The translations under genes were made by a program, and so were the position numbers. A DNA stretch of 47,999 nt from Pyramidobacter piscolens (GTDB lineage: Bacteria > Synergistota > Synergistia > Synergistales > Dethiosulfovibrionaceae), in contig SFDM01000023.1 in assembly GCA_004558205.1 (NCBI GenBank), positions 1 through 47,999 of the forward strand, written 5' to 3'. Positions 26,368 to 34,689 of the stretch are shown one piece after another. Position 1 is the stretch's first letter, and every line of letters starts with the position of its first letter. A model generated the notes under the pieces. That model worked only from the letters and a program-made list of their open reading frames with translations, ran no database searches and was not told where the DNA came from.

Positions 26368-27261
26368 ATGAATCGGTTAGAGGAAATCAGGCTCAACAGC
26401 CTGCAGGACAGCTGGGTCATTATGTATACCTTCCTGGGCAGGGCGCTGCTGGAAAAGGGAGGCTTTCAGGGGGAAGTGGCTCTGCGCGAGGCGACGCGGC
26501 GCTTCGGAAAAGACAGAGGGTTGACGAATCGGAAGCGTTTGCTGGACAACAACATCAAAATCAACCTGGCCACTCTCTTCTGCGAGGGGCGCGACCGTCC
26601 CGGCGAAGCGCGCTTTGTCTGCTACAACACCTTTGAAGACGAAGAAGAGTATTCTCTCTGCACTCATATCTGCTCCTATGCCGACCTGTGGAAAAAGTAC
26701 GACGCCAAGGCCATCGGGCGGATTTATTGCGAGGAGTTCCACATCGCCTGCTATAAGGCCTTCGGCTTCGGCGTCACCAAGGTGAACCTGGCCCGCAGCC
26801 TCACCCAGGACGGGGACGACCGCTGCATCTTCAACCACACGCTGCGGCCGGAGAACATGACGGAGGAGGAGCGGAAGCTCTGCTTCGCCCGTTTCGACCC
26901 CGACTATAAAAAGCCCCAGAAGGAGATGCCCAAGCCTCAGGGCAAGGACGGCTTCAACATGCTCTGGATCAAGATGTATTATTATATGCTGGAATGCGCC
27001 CTGGAGGAGCTTGGCGATCTGGGACGCGCCGTTATCGGCAGCGGGCTTCAGACGGCCGCTCACGAGCAGGCGAAGGCCTTCCTCGAAGAGGCGGAGTCTA
27101 CGGAGCGTTCCGTGGACAGGCAATACCTTGCAGATCATCTGCCGCTGGACCTCAACCCCGACGGCGATCCCTACTGGAAGGTCTACAATCAGTACGGTGC
27201 TTTGGACCTGCTCAAAAAATGCTTCTATGCGCCCCTTCTGAAGGAGGTTGGTTTGGAATGA
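26368..27261 (+). CDS. L-2-amino-thiazoline-4-carboxylic acid hydrolase family protein, long paralog
   Basis: The 297-residue cytosolic protein matches the ATC hydrolase family (named for the Pseudomonas enzyme that opens 2-amino-thiazoline-4-carboxylate on the way to cysteine). Shared family blocks are KINLATLFCEG, CSYADLWKKY, IGRIYCEEFHIACY and GDDRCIFNHTLRPEN, with conserved Cys, Glu and His. The last ~95 residues are an extension (from about 200, MLWIKMYYYMLECALEELG) that resembles the N-terminal helical block, LQDSWVIMYTFLGRALLEKG, suggesting an internal repeat. The ATG at 26368 lies 9 bases after ACGGAGG. The next gene overlaps it by four bases. Most family members are uncharacterised, so ATC itself need not be the substrate. 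Confidence 0.82.
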   Translation: MNRLEEIRLNSLQDSWVIMYTFLGRALLEKGGFQGEVALREATRRFGKDRGLTNRKRLLDNNIKINLATLFCEGRDRPGEARFVCYNTFEDEEEYSLCTHICSYADLWKKYDAKAIGRIYCEEFHIACYKAFGFGVTKVNLARSLTQDGDDRCIFNHTLRPENMTEEERKLCFARFDPDYKKPQKEMPKPQGKDGFNMLWIKMYYYMLECALEELGDLGRAVIGSGLQTAAHEQAKAFLEEAESTERSVDRQYLADHLPLDLNPDGDPYWKVYNQYGALDLLKKCFYAPLLKEVGLE

Positions 27262-27977
27262 AACATCAGGTGAAGCTTTGCGATAACGCCGCCCAGGATC
27301 TTTGGGCCGATCTTTATTTCAGCGTGGCCTGCGCCCTCGTGGACGCCTATGGAATGCTGGGCAAGGGCGTGGTGCGCGAGGCGGTGCGGAAATTTGCCGC
27401 CAAGACGGCCCGCGGACGCCGGGAAACTCTGCTGGCGGCGGGGTGCAAGACCAATTTGGAGACTTTGTTCCATGACGGCTTCGGTTTTCCCTGCGGCGAC
27501 CGCAGCCGGCGGGAGTGGATCCGTCACACCGAGCAGGAGACCTTCGTCAACGTGGTGGCCTGCCCCTACGCCCAACGGTGGGCCGAGCGGCCTGCGGTGG
27601 GCCGCATGTTCTGCGAAGAGTATTACCCCGTGCTCGTCCAGGAGGGCGCCAGCGAGAAGGCCCAGATCAACCTGGGCTACTGCATGCTCAACGAGAGGGA
27701 CGACTCCTGCCGCCTGTCCATTTACCTGCGCCCTGCAAACGTGCCCGCCCCGCTGAGAGCCCAGTGTTTCGCCGATTTCGATCCCGAAGCGAAGCGCCTT
27801 CCCACGCCGGATTACACGCCCGATTTTGAGAAAGCCAGGGCCGATCTGCTGGAGAGCTTCATCGCCTCCGCGGAGGAGCGCATGGACTCCGAGTGCGTTG
27901 AACTGGTGCGCGGCGCCGCTAAAACCTACGCTGAAAGCCACGACGACAGGGTGATCGGGGACCTGCTTGGAGAATAG
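27258..27977 (+). CDS. L-2-amino-thiazoline-4-carboxylic acid hydrolase family protein, short paralog
   Basis: The 239-residue protein is a paralog of its upstream neighbour, with aligned blocks GCKTNLETLFHDG, CPYAQRWAERP, VGRMFCEEYYPVLV and ERDDSCRLSIYLRP. It lacks the C-terminal extension. Its ATG overlaps the previous stop (ATGA), so the two are translated in coupled fashion and probably made in equal amounts, as subunits of one complex might be (inference). Differences at the EEFH/EEYY position suggest the two do not have the same active site. The following gene begins one base after its stop. Confidence 0.82.
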   Translation: MKHQVKLCDNAAQDLWADLYFSVACALVDAYGMLGKGVVREAVRKFAAKTARGRRETLLAAGCKTNLETLFHDGFGFPCGDRSRREWIRHTEQETFVNVVACPYAQRWAERPAVGRMFCEEYYPVLVQEGASEKAQINLGYCMLNERDDSCRLSIYLRPANVPAPLRAQCFADFDPEAKRLPTPDYTPDFEKARADLLESFIASAEERMDSECVELVRGAAKTYAESHDDRVIGDLLGE

Positions 27978-27978
27978 C

Positions 27979-28692
27979 ATGGAACGCCCCCTTATCATCA
28001 CCACAGGAGCCCATATCGTCACTGAGGACGGTTACCGCCAGAACCTGCTGTGGCAGGTCTATATGGACGGCATTTTGATCGGCGGCGGACTGCCTCTGCT
28101 GGTCACCGACGCGGACCAGCACGCGGCGGCGCAGCTGGCGCGCCAAGCTGACGGCCTGTTCCTGTCGGGCGGGAAGGACCTCTCTCCGCGCTGCTACGCC
28201 GAGGAGAAAGAGTCTTTCTGCGGCCCCTGCGATCCTAAGCGGGACCGGCTGGAATTCGGGCTGATCCGCGCCTTCATCGCGGAGCGCAAGCCTATACTGG
28301 GCATCTGCCGGGGCTGTCAGACGCTGAACGTCTTTTTCGGCGGCACGCTCTATCAGGACATAAAAGCCCAGACGGGGTTTGAGCATCCCTACGGCTCGAC
28401 CCATGACGTCACGGCCGCGGCGGGATCGGTGCTGCACGGCCTGTTCGGCGAAAGGTTCACCGTGAACAGCCTGCACCACCAGGCCATAAAACGTTTGGGC
28501 AAGGGCCTTGTGCCCATGGCTTACGCTGTCAACGGGCCTTTCGTGGAGGCCTATGTCCATGAGGAGCTTCCCATCGTGGCCGTTCAGTTCCACCCGGAGC
28601 GCATGACCGGCGACGAGCCCATGACGCCGGTGGGCCCCGACATGGCGCCGCTGATGCGGTATTTTATCGGCCTGTGCCGGAAAGAGATGTAG
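27979..28692 (+). CDS. Gamma-glutamyl-gamma-aminobutyrate hydrolase family protein (peptidase C26)
   Basis: The 237-residue protein is a class I glutamine-amidotransferase-like hydrolase of the PuuD branch, which cleaves gamma-glutamyl amide bonds. The triad is present: Cys110 in GICRGCQTLN, His205 and Glu207 in VQFHPE, with the supporting SLHHQAIKRLG. The oxyanion region GLFLSGGKDLSPRCY is typical. The start at ATG 27979 has GGAG 6 bases upstream, inside the end of the previous gene. It is third in the operon with two ATC-hydrolase-family genes and an M20 amidohydrolase, so it probably removes a gamma-glutamyl group in the same pathway. The true substrate is unknown. Confidence 0.88.
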   Translation: MERPLIITTGAHIVTEDGYRQNLLWQVYMDGILIGGGLPLLVTDADQHAAAQLARQADGLFLSGGKDLSPRCYAEEKESFCGPCDPKRDRLEFGLIRAFIAERKPILGICRGCQTLNVFFGGTLYQDIKAQTGFEHPYGSTHDVTAAAGSVLHGLFGERFTVNSLHHQAIKRLGKGLVPMAYAVNGPFVEAYVHEELPIVAVQFHPERMTGDEPMTPVGPDMAPLMRYFIGLCRKEM

Positions 28693-28750
28693 AGGCTGTC
28701 CTCGGCTGTCCTGCGGGGCGAATCGGAAACCCTTTGAATGGGAGGTCAAT

Positions 28751-29932
28751 ATGAACTATTTTGCAAGAGCCAAAGAGCTGATGCCCGAGATGGCGGAGGC
28801 CCGCCGGTATATCCATAAAAATGCCGAAGTGGGGGCTGAGCTTCCTCTGGCCGCCGCTTTCGTGATGAAAAAACTTGGCGAGATGGGCTACGAGCCTCGC
28901 GAGATATGCAAAAGCGGCGTCGTGGCCACCATTGGGAAGCCGGGCAGATGCGTTCTGCTGCGGGCCGATATGGACGCTCTGCCCATGCCGGAGGAGAGCG
29001 GGCTTCCCTTCGCTTCCTCCAATCCGCTGGCGGCTCACACCTGCGGTCACGACCTGCACACCGCCGCCTTGCTGGGAACCGCCAGGCTTCTGAAGGAGAA
29101 CGAGCAGGCCCTCAAGGGGACCGTGAAGCTCATGTTCCAGCCCGGCGAAGAGATCTTCCAGGGCGCGCGGGAGATGATCAGCCACGGCGTGCTGGAAAAC
29201 CCTAAGGTGGACGCGGCCTTTGCGGGGCATGTGACGCCGCGCTACAAAACAGGGAATATCGCCATGCGCAGCGGTCCGGCCATGGCGTCCTGCGACTTCT
29301 TCCGCATCAAGGTCAAAGGCAAGGCCGCTCACGGTTCCGTGCCCAACCAGGGTGTGTCGCCTATCAACATCGCCGTGCACATCTACCTGGCGCTGCAGGA
29401 GCTCATCTCCAGGGAAGTGAACTTTCAGAGCGGCGATGGCGCCAGCCTGACTCTGGGAAGTTTTCAGGCAGGCAACGTGCCGAACACCATTCCCGACGAC
29501 GCGGTTCTTCTGGGCACGCTGCGCAGTTTTGACGAGGAAGAGCGGCGTTTTCTGCTGGAGAGGCTCCGCTGCGTGACCGAAGGCACGGCGAAGATGTTCC
29601 GCGGGACGGCGGCTCTGGAGATCATGACCGCGGTCCCCGTGGAGTACAACGACCCCGAGTTCTGCGGCTGCGTAGCCCGTTATTTTCACGAGCTCTTCGG
29701 CCGAGAGGCCCTGGAGGACTCTCTGATTTACGGCTCCGAGGACTTCGCCTTCATCAGCGAGCGTGTGCCCTCCGTCGACCTGTACGTGGGAGCGGTGCAT
29801 CCCGGCTACGACGGGCCCTTTTACGCAAGCCACCACTCCAAGATCGTCTTCGACGAGGACGCCATGGCGGTCAGCGCGGCGCTCAGCGCCGAAGTGGCCA
29901 CCCGCTGGCTGGCGGAGCATGGGGAGGTCTAG
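28751..29932 (+). CDS. M20 family metallo-amidohydrolase (hippurate/IAA-amino acid hydrolase type)
   Basis: The 393-residue cytosolic enzyme is an M20D-type hydrolase of N-acyl amino acids. Metal and catalytic motifs are RADMDALPM at 71-79, HTCGHDLHTAALLG at 96-109 (Cys98, His100, Asp101, His103), LMFQPGEE at 127-134 (Glu133 and Glu134) and YGSEDFAFI near the end. The common GLHV before the dimerisation domain reads AGHVTPR here. The ATG at 28751 follows GGGAGG. It closes the four-gene operon, 58 bases after the C26 gene, and is followed by a strong terminator. It would free an amino acid from an amide made or imported upstream. Confidence 0.92.
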   Translation: MNYFARAKELMPEMAEARRYIHKNAEVGAELPLAAAFVMKKLGEMGYEPREICKSGVVATIGKPGRCVLLRADMDALPMPEESGLPFASSNPLAAHTCGHDLHTAALLGTARLLKENEQALKGTVKLMFQPGEEIFQGAREMISHGVLENPKVDAAFAGHVTPRYKTGNIAMRSGPAMASCDFFRIKVKGKAAHGSVPNQGVSPINIAVHIYLALQELISREVNFQSGDGASLTLGSFQAGNVPNTIPDDAVLLGTLRSFDEEERRFLLERLRCVTEGTAKMFRGTAALEIMTAVPVEYNDPEFCGCVARYFHELFGREALEDSLIYGSEDFAFISERVPSVDLYVGAVHPGYDGPFYASHHSKIVFDEDAMAVSAALSAEVATRWLAEHGEV

Positions 29933-29953
29933 TTCCAGCGCCATCTTTTTCAG

Positions 29954-29998
29954 GCCCGTGGGCCCCGCTTACGCGGGGTTTACGGGCAAAATTTTTTT
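29954..29998 (+). terminator. Terminator of the ATC-hydrolase/M20 operon
   Basis: GCCCGT at 29954 pairs with ACGGGC ending 29987 around an inner CCCCGC/GCGGGG hairpin, followed by AAAA and seven T. Confidence 0.8.
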
Positions 29999-30008
29999 CG
30001 GCGCCGCG

Positions 30009-30920
30009 TCAAATAAACCGCTGCTCCAGCAGTTTGGTGTACTCCATGGCCAGGGGTGTAAGGGCCTCGCCGCGGCGCATGATCCAGCCCAGCTCGGCTT
30101 CCACGCTGCAGTCCTTGATGGGGATCAGCTTGGCCTGAAGCCCCGGGCGGTACAGGCTCTGGGTGTCGGCGGTAACGAAGTAGGCGTTGGTGGTCTTCGT
30201 GATCTCCGCCATCACCGCCCGAGACGACGTTACCACCCGTGACCGCGGCTGAGGAAGGCCGATCTGGAAGATAATGTCCTCATAGGGGCCGCCGTCCATG
30301 TATTCGTGCTGCACCAGGGGAAAATCCTTCAGCATGTCGGGCGTGATGTATTCGCACTCCTGGCGGTACAGGGGGTTCCCCGGCCCCACGCCTACGGCGA
30401 CCCTCACGGAGCAGACCTGCTGGTACATGAGGTTCATGGCGTTGAGCTGGCTTTGCTCTATTTTCTTGTAGCAGCTCCACAGGCGGATGAAGCCCACGTC
30501 GGCCTGGCCGCTCGACACCAGTGACTTGGCCTCGTTAGAGTAGTTGTCCAGCTGCTTCATGTATACCCCGGCGGACTGGTATTTCTGAAAGAGTTCGATG
30601 AAGACCTCGCTGGCTACCTGGAATCCGTCGTTCGCCAGGACGAAAGTCAGCACGTTGAGCTCCTTGCCCTTGAGAAAAAGCGCGTCGATCTGGCGCAGCT
30701 GAATCTGTACGGGCGTGAGGTAGCGGATGAAGGCCTTCCCATAGGGCGTGGGGAACACGCCCCGGTTCGTGCGCGAAAACAGCTGCTGCCCCAGCTCCCG
30801 TTCCAGGCTTTGGATGGCCAGGGACAGGGCGGACTGGGAGATGAACAGGTTGTTCGCCGCTTTGCTGATAGAACAGGTTTTTCCTATCTCAAGAAGGTAA
30901 TTTATCTGATCCAGCGTCAT
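30009..30920 (-). CDS. LysR family transcriptional regulator
   Basis: The 303-residue protein opens with MTLDQINYLLEIGKTCSISK and LFISQSALSLAIQSLERELG, the LysR DNA-binding domain, followed by an effector domain. It equals in length, and resembles in its N-terminus, the regulator at 7127. It converges with the M20 operon and is divergent from the aminotransferase gene, 324 bases away. Control of the aminotransferase and dipeptidase is therefore the first guess, and the ATC-hydrolase operon the second. Confidence 0.9.
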   Translation of the reverse strand: MTLDQINYLLEIGKTCSISKAANNLFISQSALSLAIQSLERELGQQLFSRTNRGVFPTPYGKAFIRYLTPVQIQLRQIDALFLKGKELNVLTFVLANDGFQVASEVFIELFQKYQSAGVYMKQLDNYSNEAKSLVSSGQADVGFIRLWSCYKKIEQSQLNAMNLMYQQVCSVRVAVGVGPGNPLYRQECEYITPDMLKDFPLVQHEYMDGGPYEDIIFQIGLPQPRSRVVTSSRAVMAEITKTTNAYFVTADTQSLYRPGLQAKLIPIKDCSVEAELGWIMRRGEALTPLAMEYTKLLEQRFI

Positions 30921-31244
30921 TCATTCTGCTTCCTTTCATGTCCGTGATTTATGGGACGGCTTTGCAGGGGCAGGGGCTGTCCCGTCGGAATACCTTCCGC
31001 GGCCGGACTTCGATTAGTTTACCACAGGGGGGCCTTTTTTTTAAACGTAATCACCTTTCCCCTGTCGGAATAGAGTCCCTGATTGTCGGCGCTTTTGTAT
31101 GGCCGCCGGGCGGGCAGTTTGTAATCCGTTCCTTCGCCCCCGCCTCGGGAAAACCGAATTTATGCGCGGAAAACTTTGGGGGCTTATTTTGCGTCCGGAG
31201 AATGCTATAATGTACCAAAGTTAAAGACTGGGAGGCTTTTGAAC
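30921..31244. promoter_or_regulatory. Divergent control region with a -10 box
   Basis: These 324 bases separate a LysR gene from the aminotransferase gene. TATAAT at 31206-31211 lies 34 bases before the aminotransferase start and is a good -10. The -35 position holds only CTTATT, fitting an activator-dependent promoter. No gene is seen. Confidence 0.5.
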
Positions 31245-32429
31245 ATGGAATATAAACTGAGCCGTAAGGTGAAGAGCCTGCGGCATTCTCTGATGGACGA
31301 CTTCTTTGCCTACGACGTGCCGGGCATGACCTATTTCACGGCGGGGCAGCCTGCGACGGATATTTTCCCCCTGAAGCTGCTCGAGCCGATCATCTCCGGG
31401 TTGATTGAAGACGACCCTTCGCTGTTTACCTATCCGCGCCAGCTTGGCGATGCCGAGCTCCGCGAAGTGCTCCTGGCCCGTTTGAAAAAACAGGGCGTGG
31501 TGACCTCCGACGTGACGGCCGACCGGATTATGGTGACCAACGGCGGCATCGGCGGCGCCAGCATGATCGGCGAGCTGTTCATCGATCCGGGTGACGTGGT
31601 GCTGACTGAGAGCCCTACCTTTCCCGAAACGCTGGAGTGCTTCCATAAAGAGGGCGCCAAGCTCGCCGGCGTCCCCATGGACGTGGACGGCCCGATTATC
31701 GAAGAGCTCGAGGCGGCCGCGAAAAAATACAAGCCCCTCTTTTTCTACGTCATCCCCGACTTCCAGAACCCCACAGGCCGCTGCACCACGCTGGAGCGCC
31801 GCAAGGCCGTGGTCGCGCTGGCCCGGAAATACGGCTTCATGATCATTGAGGACGATCCTTACCGCGAGCTTTATTTCGACAGGCAGCCTCCGGCCACCTA
31901 TTATTCGCTGGCCCCCGAGCTGACCGTCTACGTGGGCAGTTTCTCCAAGACCGTGGCCCCCGGCGTGCGCACCGGCTGGCTTGTGCTGCCTCAGGAGGTC
32001 ATGGAGCGCGCCGTCCGGCTTCAGATGGCGATCAACCTGGCCTTCCCCGCGATCATCCACAGGGCTCTGGCCAAACTGCTGGTTCACCCTGAATATGAAC
32101 CTCACCTCGACGAGCTGCGCGCCGACCTGAAGCGCCGCTACGAGACGCTGACGGGGCTGATGGCCGCGCAGATTTCACCCGACCAGTTCAGCTGGGAAGT
32201 GCCCCTGGGCGGCATGTTCCTGTGGTGCCGCTTAAACGGCGTCAAGGGCTGGGACTTCTCGACCCGCGCCCGCGATGATTTCGGCGCCGCCACCTTCCCC
32301 GGCGTGTGCTTCACGCCCAACTACGAGGGCGAGGACTATTCAGTGCGCCTGACCTTCGCCCGCCAGACCGACGCCGAGATGACCGAAGGCGTCAAACGTC
32401 TTGCTGCGGCTGTCAGGAGCTTCTTTTAA
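31245..32429 (+). CDS. PLP-dependent aminotransferase, class I/II (LysN/MocR-type catalytic domain)
   Basis: The 394-residue cytosolic enzyme is a fold-type I aminotransferase. It shows PDFQNPTGRCTTLERR at 171-186 with the cofactor-binding Asn175, IIEDDPYRELYF at 200-211 (Asp203 and Tyr206) and GSFSKTVAPGVRTGW at 231-245, where Lys235 binds PLP. It matches the branch of 2-aminoadipate/valine-pyruvate-type aminotransferases without a GntR domain. The ATG at 31245 lies 9 bases after GGGAGG. It is followed by the secreted C69 dipeptidase after 62 bases. It likely deaminates amino acids freed by the neighbouring hydrolases; the donor is unknown. Confidence 0.9.
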   Translation: MEYKLSRKVKSLRHSLMDDFFAYDVPGMTYFTAGQPATDIFPLKLLEPIISGLIEDDPSLFTYPRQLGDAELREVLLARLKKQGVVTSDVTADRIMVTNGGIGGASMIGELFIDPGDVVLTESPTFPETLECFHKEGAKLAGVPMDVDGPIIEELEAAAKKYKPLFFYVIPDFQNPTGRCTTLERRKAVVALARKYGFMIIEDDPYRELYFDRQPPATYYSLAPELTVYVGSFSKTVAPGVRTGWLVLPQEVMERAVRLQMAINLAFPAIIHRALAKLLVHPEYEPHLDELRADLKRRYETLTGLMAAQISPDQFSWEVPLGGMFLWCRLNGVKGWDFSTRARDDFGAATFPGVCFTPNYEGEDYSVRLTFARQTDAEMTEGVKRLAAAVRSFF

Positions 32430-32491
32430 ACTTTCGCGGCGCCAACAGTTCCCTTTGGGGGGCTGATATTTCCAGAGGAGGTTTTTTTGTG

Positions 32492-34117
32492 ATGCAGAAA
32501 AAACTGAGGGTCGTTATCGCTGCGTTGGCTCTTTTGAGCCTTGTTGCCGGCGGCGCCTGGGCCTGCACCGTCTTTGGCGTGGGCAGGAAGGCGTCGGCCA
32601 ACGGCACGGCTATGATATCGCATTCCTGCGATTCTCTGACCGACACGTTCCAGCTTCATCTGATCCCCGCTGCGGATCACGCGAAGGGCTCCATGCGCGA
32701 TCTTCAAAAAGAGGGCAGGGGAATTAACCGGGGCGACAAGCCTGAGCTCCTTCCCATCCAGATTCCCGAGGTCGAGCACACCTATCGTTACCTGACCTGC
32801 CGCTATCCCTTCCTGAACGAGAAGGGGCTGGCCATGGGCGAGTCCACCATGTCCATGTCGGTCACCGACGAGCGCAGCAAGAAGGTCCAGGAGGTCATGG
32901 AGACCAATGCCTTCGGCCTGATGAACTGCCTGATCATCCAGGATATCGCCCTTGAGCGCGCCGCTACCGCCCGCGAAGCCGTGCTGGTCATGGGCAGCCT
33001 TATCAGCGAATACGGCTGGTACGAGGCCGGCGAGACCATGCCCATCACCGACGGCAACGAGGTGTGGATCTTTGAGGCCTATGGCAACAAAATGTGGGCC
33101 GCCTGGCGCGTGCCCGACGATGAGATCTTCGTGGCCGCCAACCGAGCCCGCCTCCGCGAGCTCGACCTCTCCGACAAGAGAAACGTGATCTGCGCTCCCG
33201 ACATGATCGACTACGCTGTGGAGCAGGGCTTCATCGACAGGAAAGACGTGAACGAGAAGTGCTTCAGCCCCGCCGACGTGTTCTATCCCACGATCCGCCT
33301 TTACTCGACTCTGCGCGAGTGGAGAGCTCTGACGCTGTTTGCCCCTTCCGTCAAGCTCGATCCCTATGCCTATTATTTCCCCAAGTCGGTCAAGCCTGAC
33401 AGGGCAGTCACTGTGGCCGACCTGTTCAAGGTTTACGGCGACTGGTACGAGGGCACTGAGTTCGATTTGAGCAAAGGCCTCGCTGCCGGCCCCTATGGCA
33501 ACCCGAATCGTTATCGTAAGGCTCTGAACATGGGTTTCAACGACAACGAGTTCCCCCGCGCGATCAACGATTACCGCCACACCTATGTCCAGATCTGCGA
33601 GGTCAACGCTTCGCTGCCTGAAGAGGTTCGCGGCATGGTCTGGTTTGGCTACGGCGCTGCCGATACTACTTACCTTACGCCTCTGTGGGCGGTGATGAAA
33701 GACCTGCCCGAGCAGTTCAAGGTCGGCACCCGCATGGAACCCTTTGACGGGCGCTCCGCCTGGTGGGAATGCGTTCGCGTTCAGCACATCGCAGAGATGC
33801 GCTATCAGGACATCCGCAAGGAAATCCTGGACTACCGCACACCCATCATGGAGGAAAACTTCAAGAAGGCCTATTCTTTCCAGGCGAAGGCTGCCGAGAT
33901 GATCAAGGCGGGGAAGAGCGACGAAGCTCTGAACCTGCTCTCCGAGTTCAGCTCCGAGACGGCCAAGGCCTGGCATCAGGGCTGGGCTGACCTGGGCAAT
34001 AAACTCTTCAGCAAGTACTGCATGAACGCCACTCACATGAAGTACAAATCCTATCCCGCCGAGTGGGGCAAGCTGATCTCCAACGGCCCCTTCCTGCGCC
34101 CTGACGGCACGAAGTAG
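32492..34117 (+). CDS. pepD: Secreted C69 family dipeptidase
   Basis: The 541-residue protein is a peptidase family C69 (dipeptidase A-type) Ntn hydrolase. These enzymes use the thiol of an N-terminal cysteine exposed by processing. Here a signal peptide (MQKKLRVVIAALALLSLVAG, then GAWA) ends exactly before Cys25, followed by TVFGVGRKASANGTAMISHS, as in the mature family start. Other family marks are FPLNEKGLAMGEST-like LNEKGLAMGESTMSM and EVWIFEAYGNKMWAAWRVPD. Signal peptidase cleavage could thus expose the nucleophile directly. A GTG at 32489 is an alternative start; AGAGGAGG lies 10 bases before the ATG. It should cut dipeptides in the periplasm. Confidence 0.9.
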   Translation: MQKKLRVVIAALALLSLVAGGAWACTVFGVGRKASANGTAMISHSCDSLTDTFQLHLIPAADHAKGSMRDLQKEGRGINRGDKPELLPIQIPEVEHTYRYLTCRYPFLNEKGLAMGESTMSMSVTDERSKKVQEVMETNAFGLMNCLIIQDIALERAATAREAVLVMGSLISEYGWYEAGETMPITDGNEVWIFEAYGNKMWAAWRVPDDEIFVAANRARLRELDLSDKRNVICAPDMIDYAVEQGFIDRKDVNEKCFSPADVFYPTIRLYSTLREWRALTLFAPSVKLDPYAYYFPKSVKPDRAVTVADLFKVYGDWYEGTEFDLSKGLAAGPYGNPNRYRKALNMGFNDNEFPRAINDYRHTYVQICEVNASLPEEVRGMVWFGYGAADTTYLTPLWAVMKDLPEQFKVGTRMEPFDGRSAWWECVRVQHIAEMRYQDIRKEILDYRTPIMEENFKKAYSFQAKAAEMIKAGKSDEALNLLSEFSSETAKAWHQGWADLGNKLFSKYCMNATHMKYKSYPAEWGKLISNGPFLRPDGTK

Positions 34118-34227
34118 TAACGCAGAACCAGGGTATTAGAAAATAATAAAGCGATATCCGCGTCTGCTTGACGGCAGGCGGTCATTGTAGTGCTTATGAA
34201 ACAAGATCACATCCATATCCCGAATAG

Positions 34228-34266
34228 GATCGCCTCGCTGAATATTTCGGTTGAGGCGGTCTTGTT
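34228..34266 (+). terminator. Terminator after the C69 dipeptidase
   Basis: GATCGCCTC at 34228-34236 pairs with GAGGCGGTC at 34253-34261 (one G-T pair), followed by TTGTTT. It lies 110 bases after the stop; between them nothing was recognised. Confidence 0.6.
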
Positions 34267-34267
34267 T

Positions 34268-34554
34268 ATACTAATTTGCATTCAACGTGCTTAATGTCAG
34301 ACTGAAGACCAAAGTCAAAGGATTTTAACGCAGAGGCTGAGCAGAAAGGGCGCAAAGGACGCAAAGGAAAAACAAGACCTGAATTATTGACCAAAAAAAT
34401 GAATTGGAGTGATGAAAATTTATTTCTTTTGATTAATTTTCGGTTTTAAAAACCTTTCAAGTTTTTCCTTTGCGAATCTTTGCGGCCTCTGCGTTAAAAT
34501 CTTTTGACGTGGTTTTTCAGTTTTATATTAAGCACGTTGATGGGGAATTAGTAT
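34268..34554 (+). repeat. Fold-back repeat (MITE-like), copy 2, 287 bp
   Basis: This copy has the clearest ends: ATACTAATTTGCATTCAACG on the left and, read from the right end inward, ATACTAATTCCCCATCAACG, both followed by TGCTTAAT. Length equals copy 1 exactly. The inner sequence follows the same CAAAGGA...CGCAAAGGAAAAACAAGACC pattern. It starts right after a terminator and ends about 100 bases before a strong promoter. Confidence 0.85.
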
Positions 34555-34652
34555 CAATCGCTCCTGCTTTATTGTGACATTGTCGCTGATCAATTTATAT
34601 GGTGACTTTGTCACAGAATACCACCACAACAACACTTCCTGAAAAAAAGTTC

Positions 34653-34680
34653 TTGACATATGGCTGTTGTTCGTTATAAT
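34653..34680 (+). promoter_or_regulatory. Strong sigma70 promoter of the T-box operon
   Basis: TTGACA at 34653-34658 and TATAAT at 34675-34680 are perfect consensus boxes with a 16-base spacer. The transcript would start about 34687, just before the T-box leader. Confidence 0.85.
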
Positions 34681-34689
34681 CACATCATA

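Noticed and set aside
32426..34036. A 536-codon minus-strand frame opposite the C69 dipeptidase
   Set aside because: It is the antisense image of a gene with clear motifs and lacks any family pattern.
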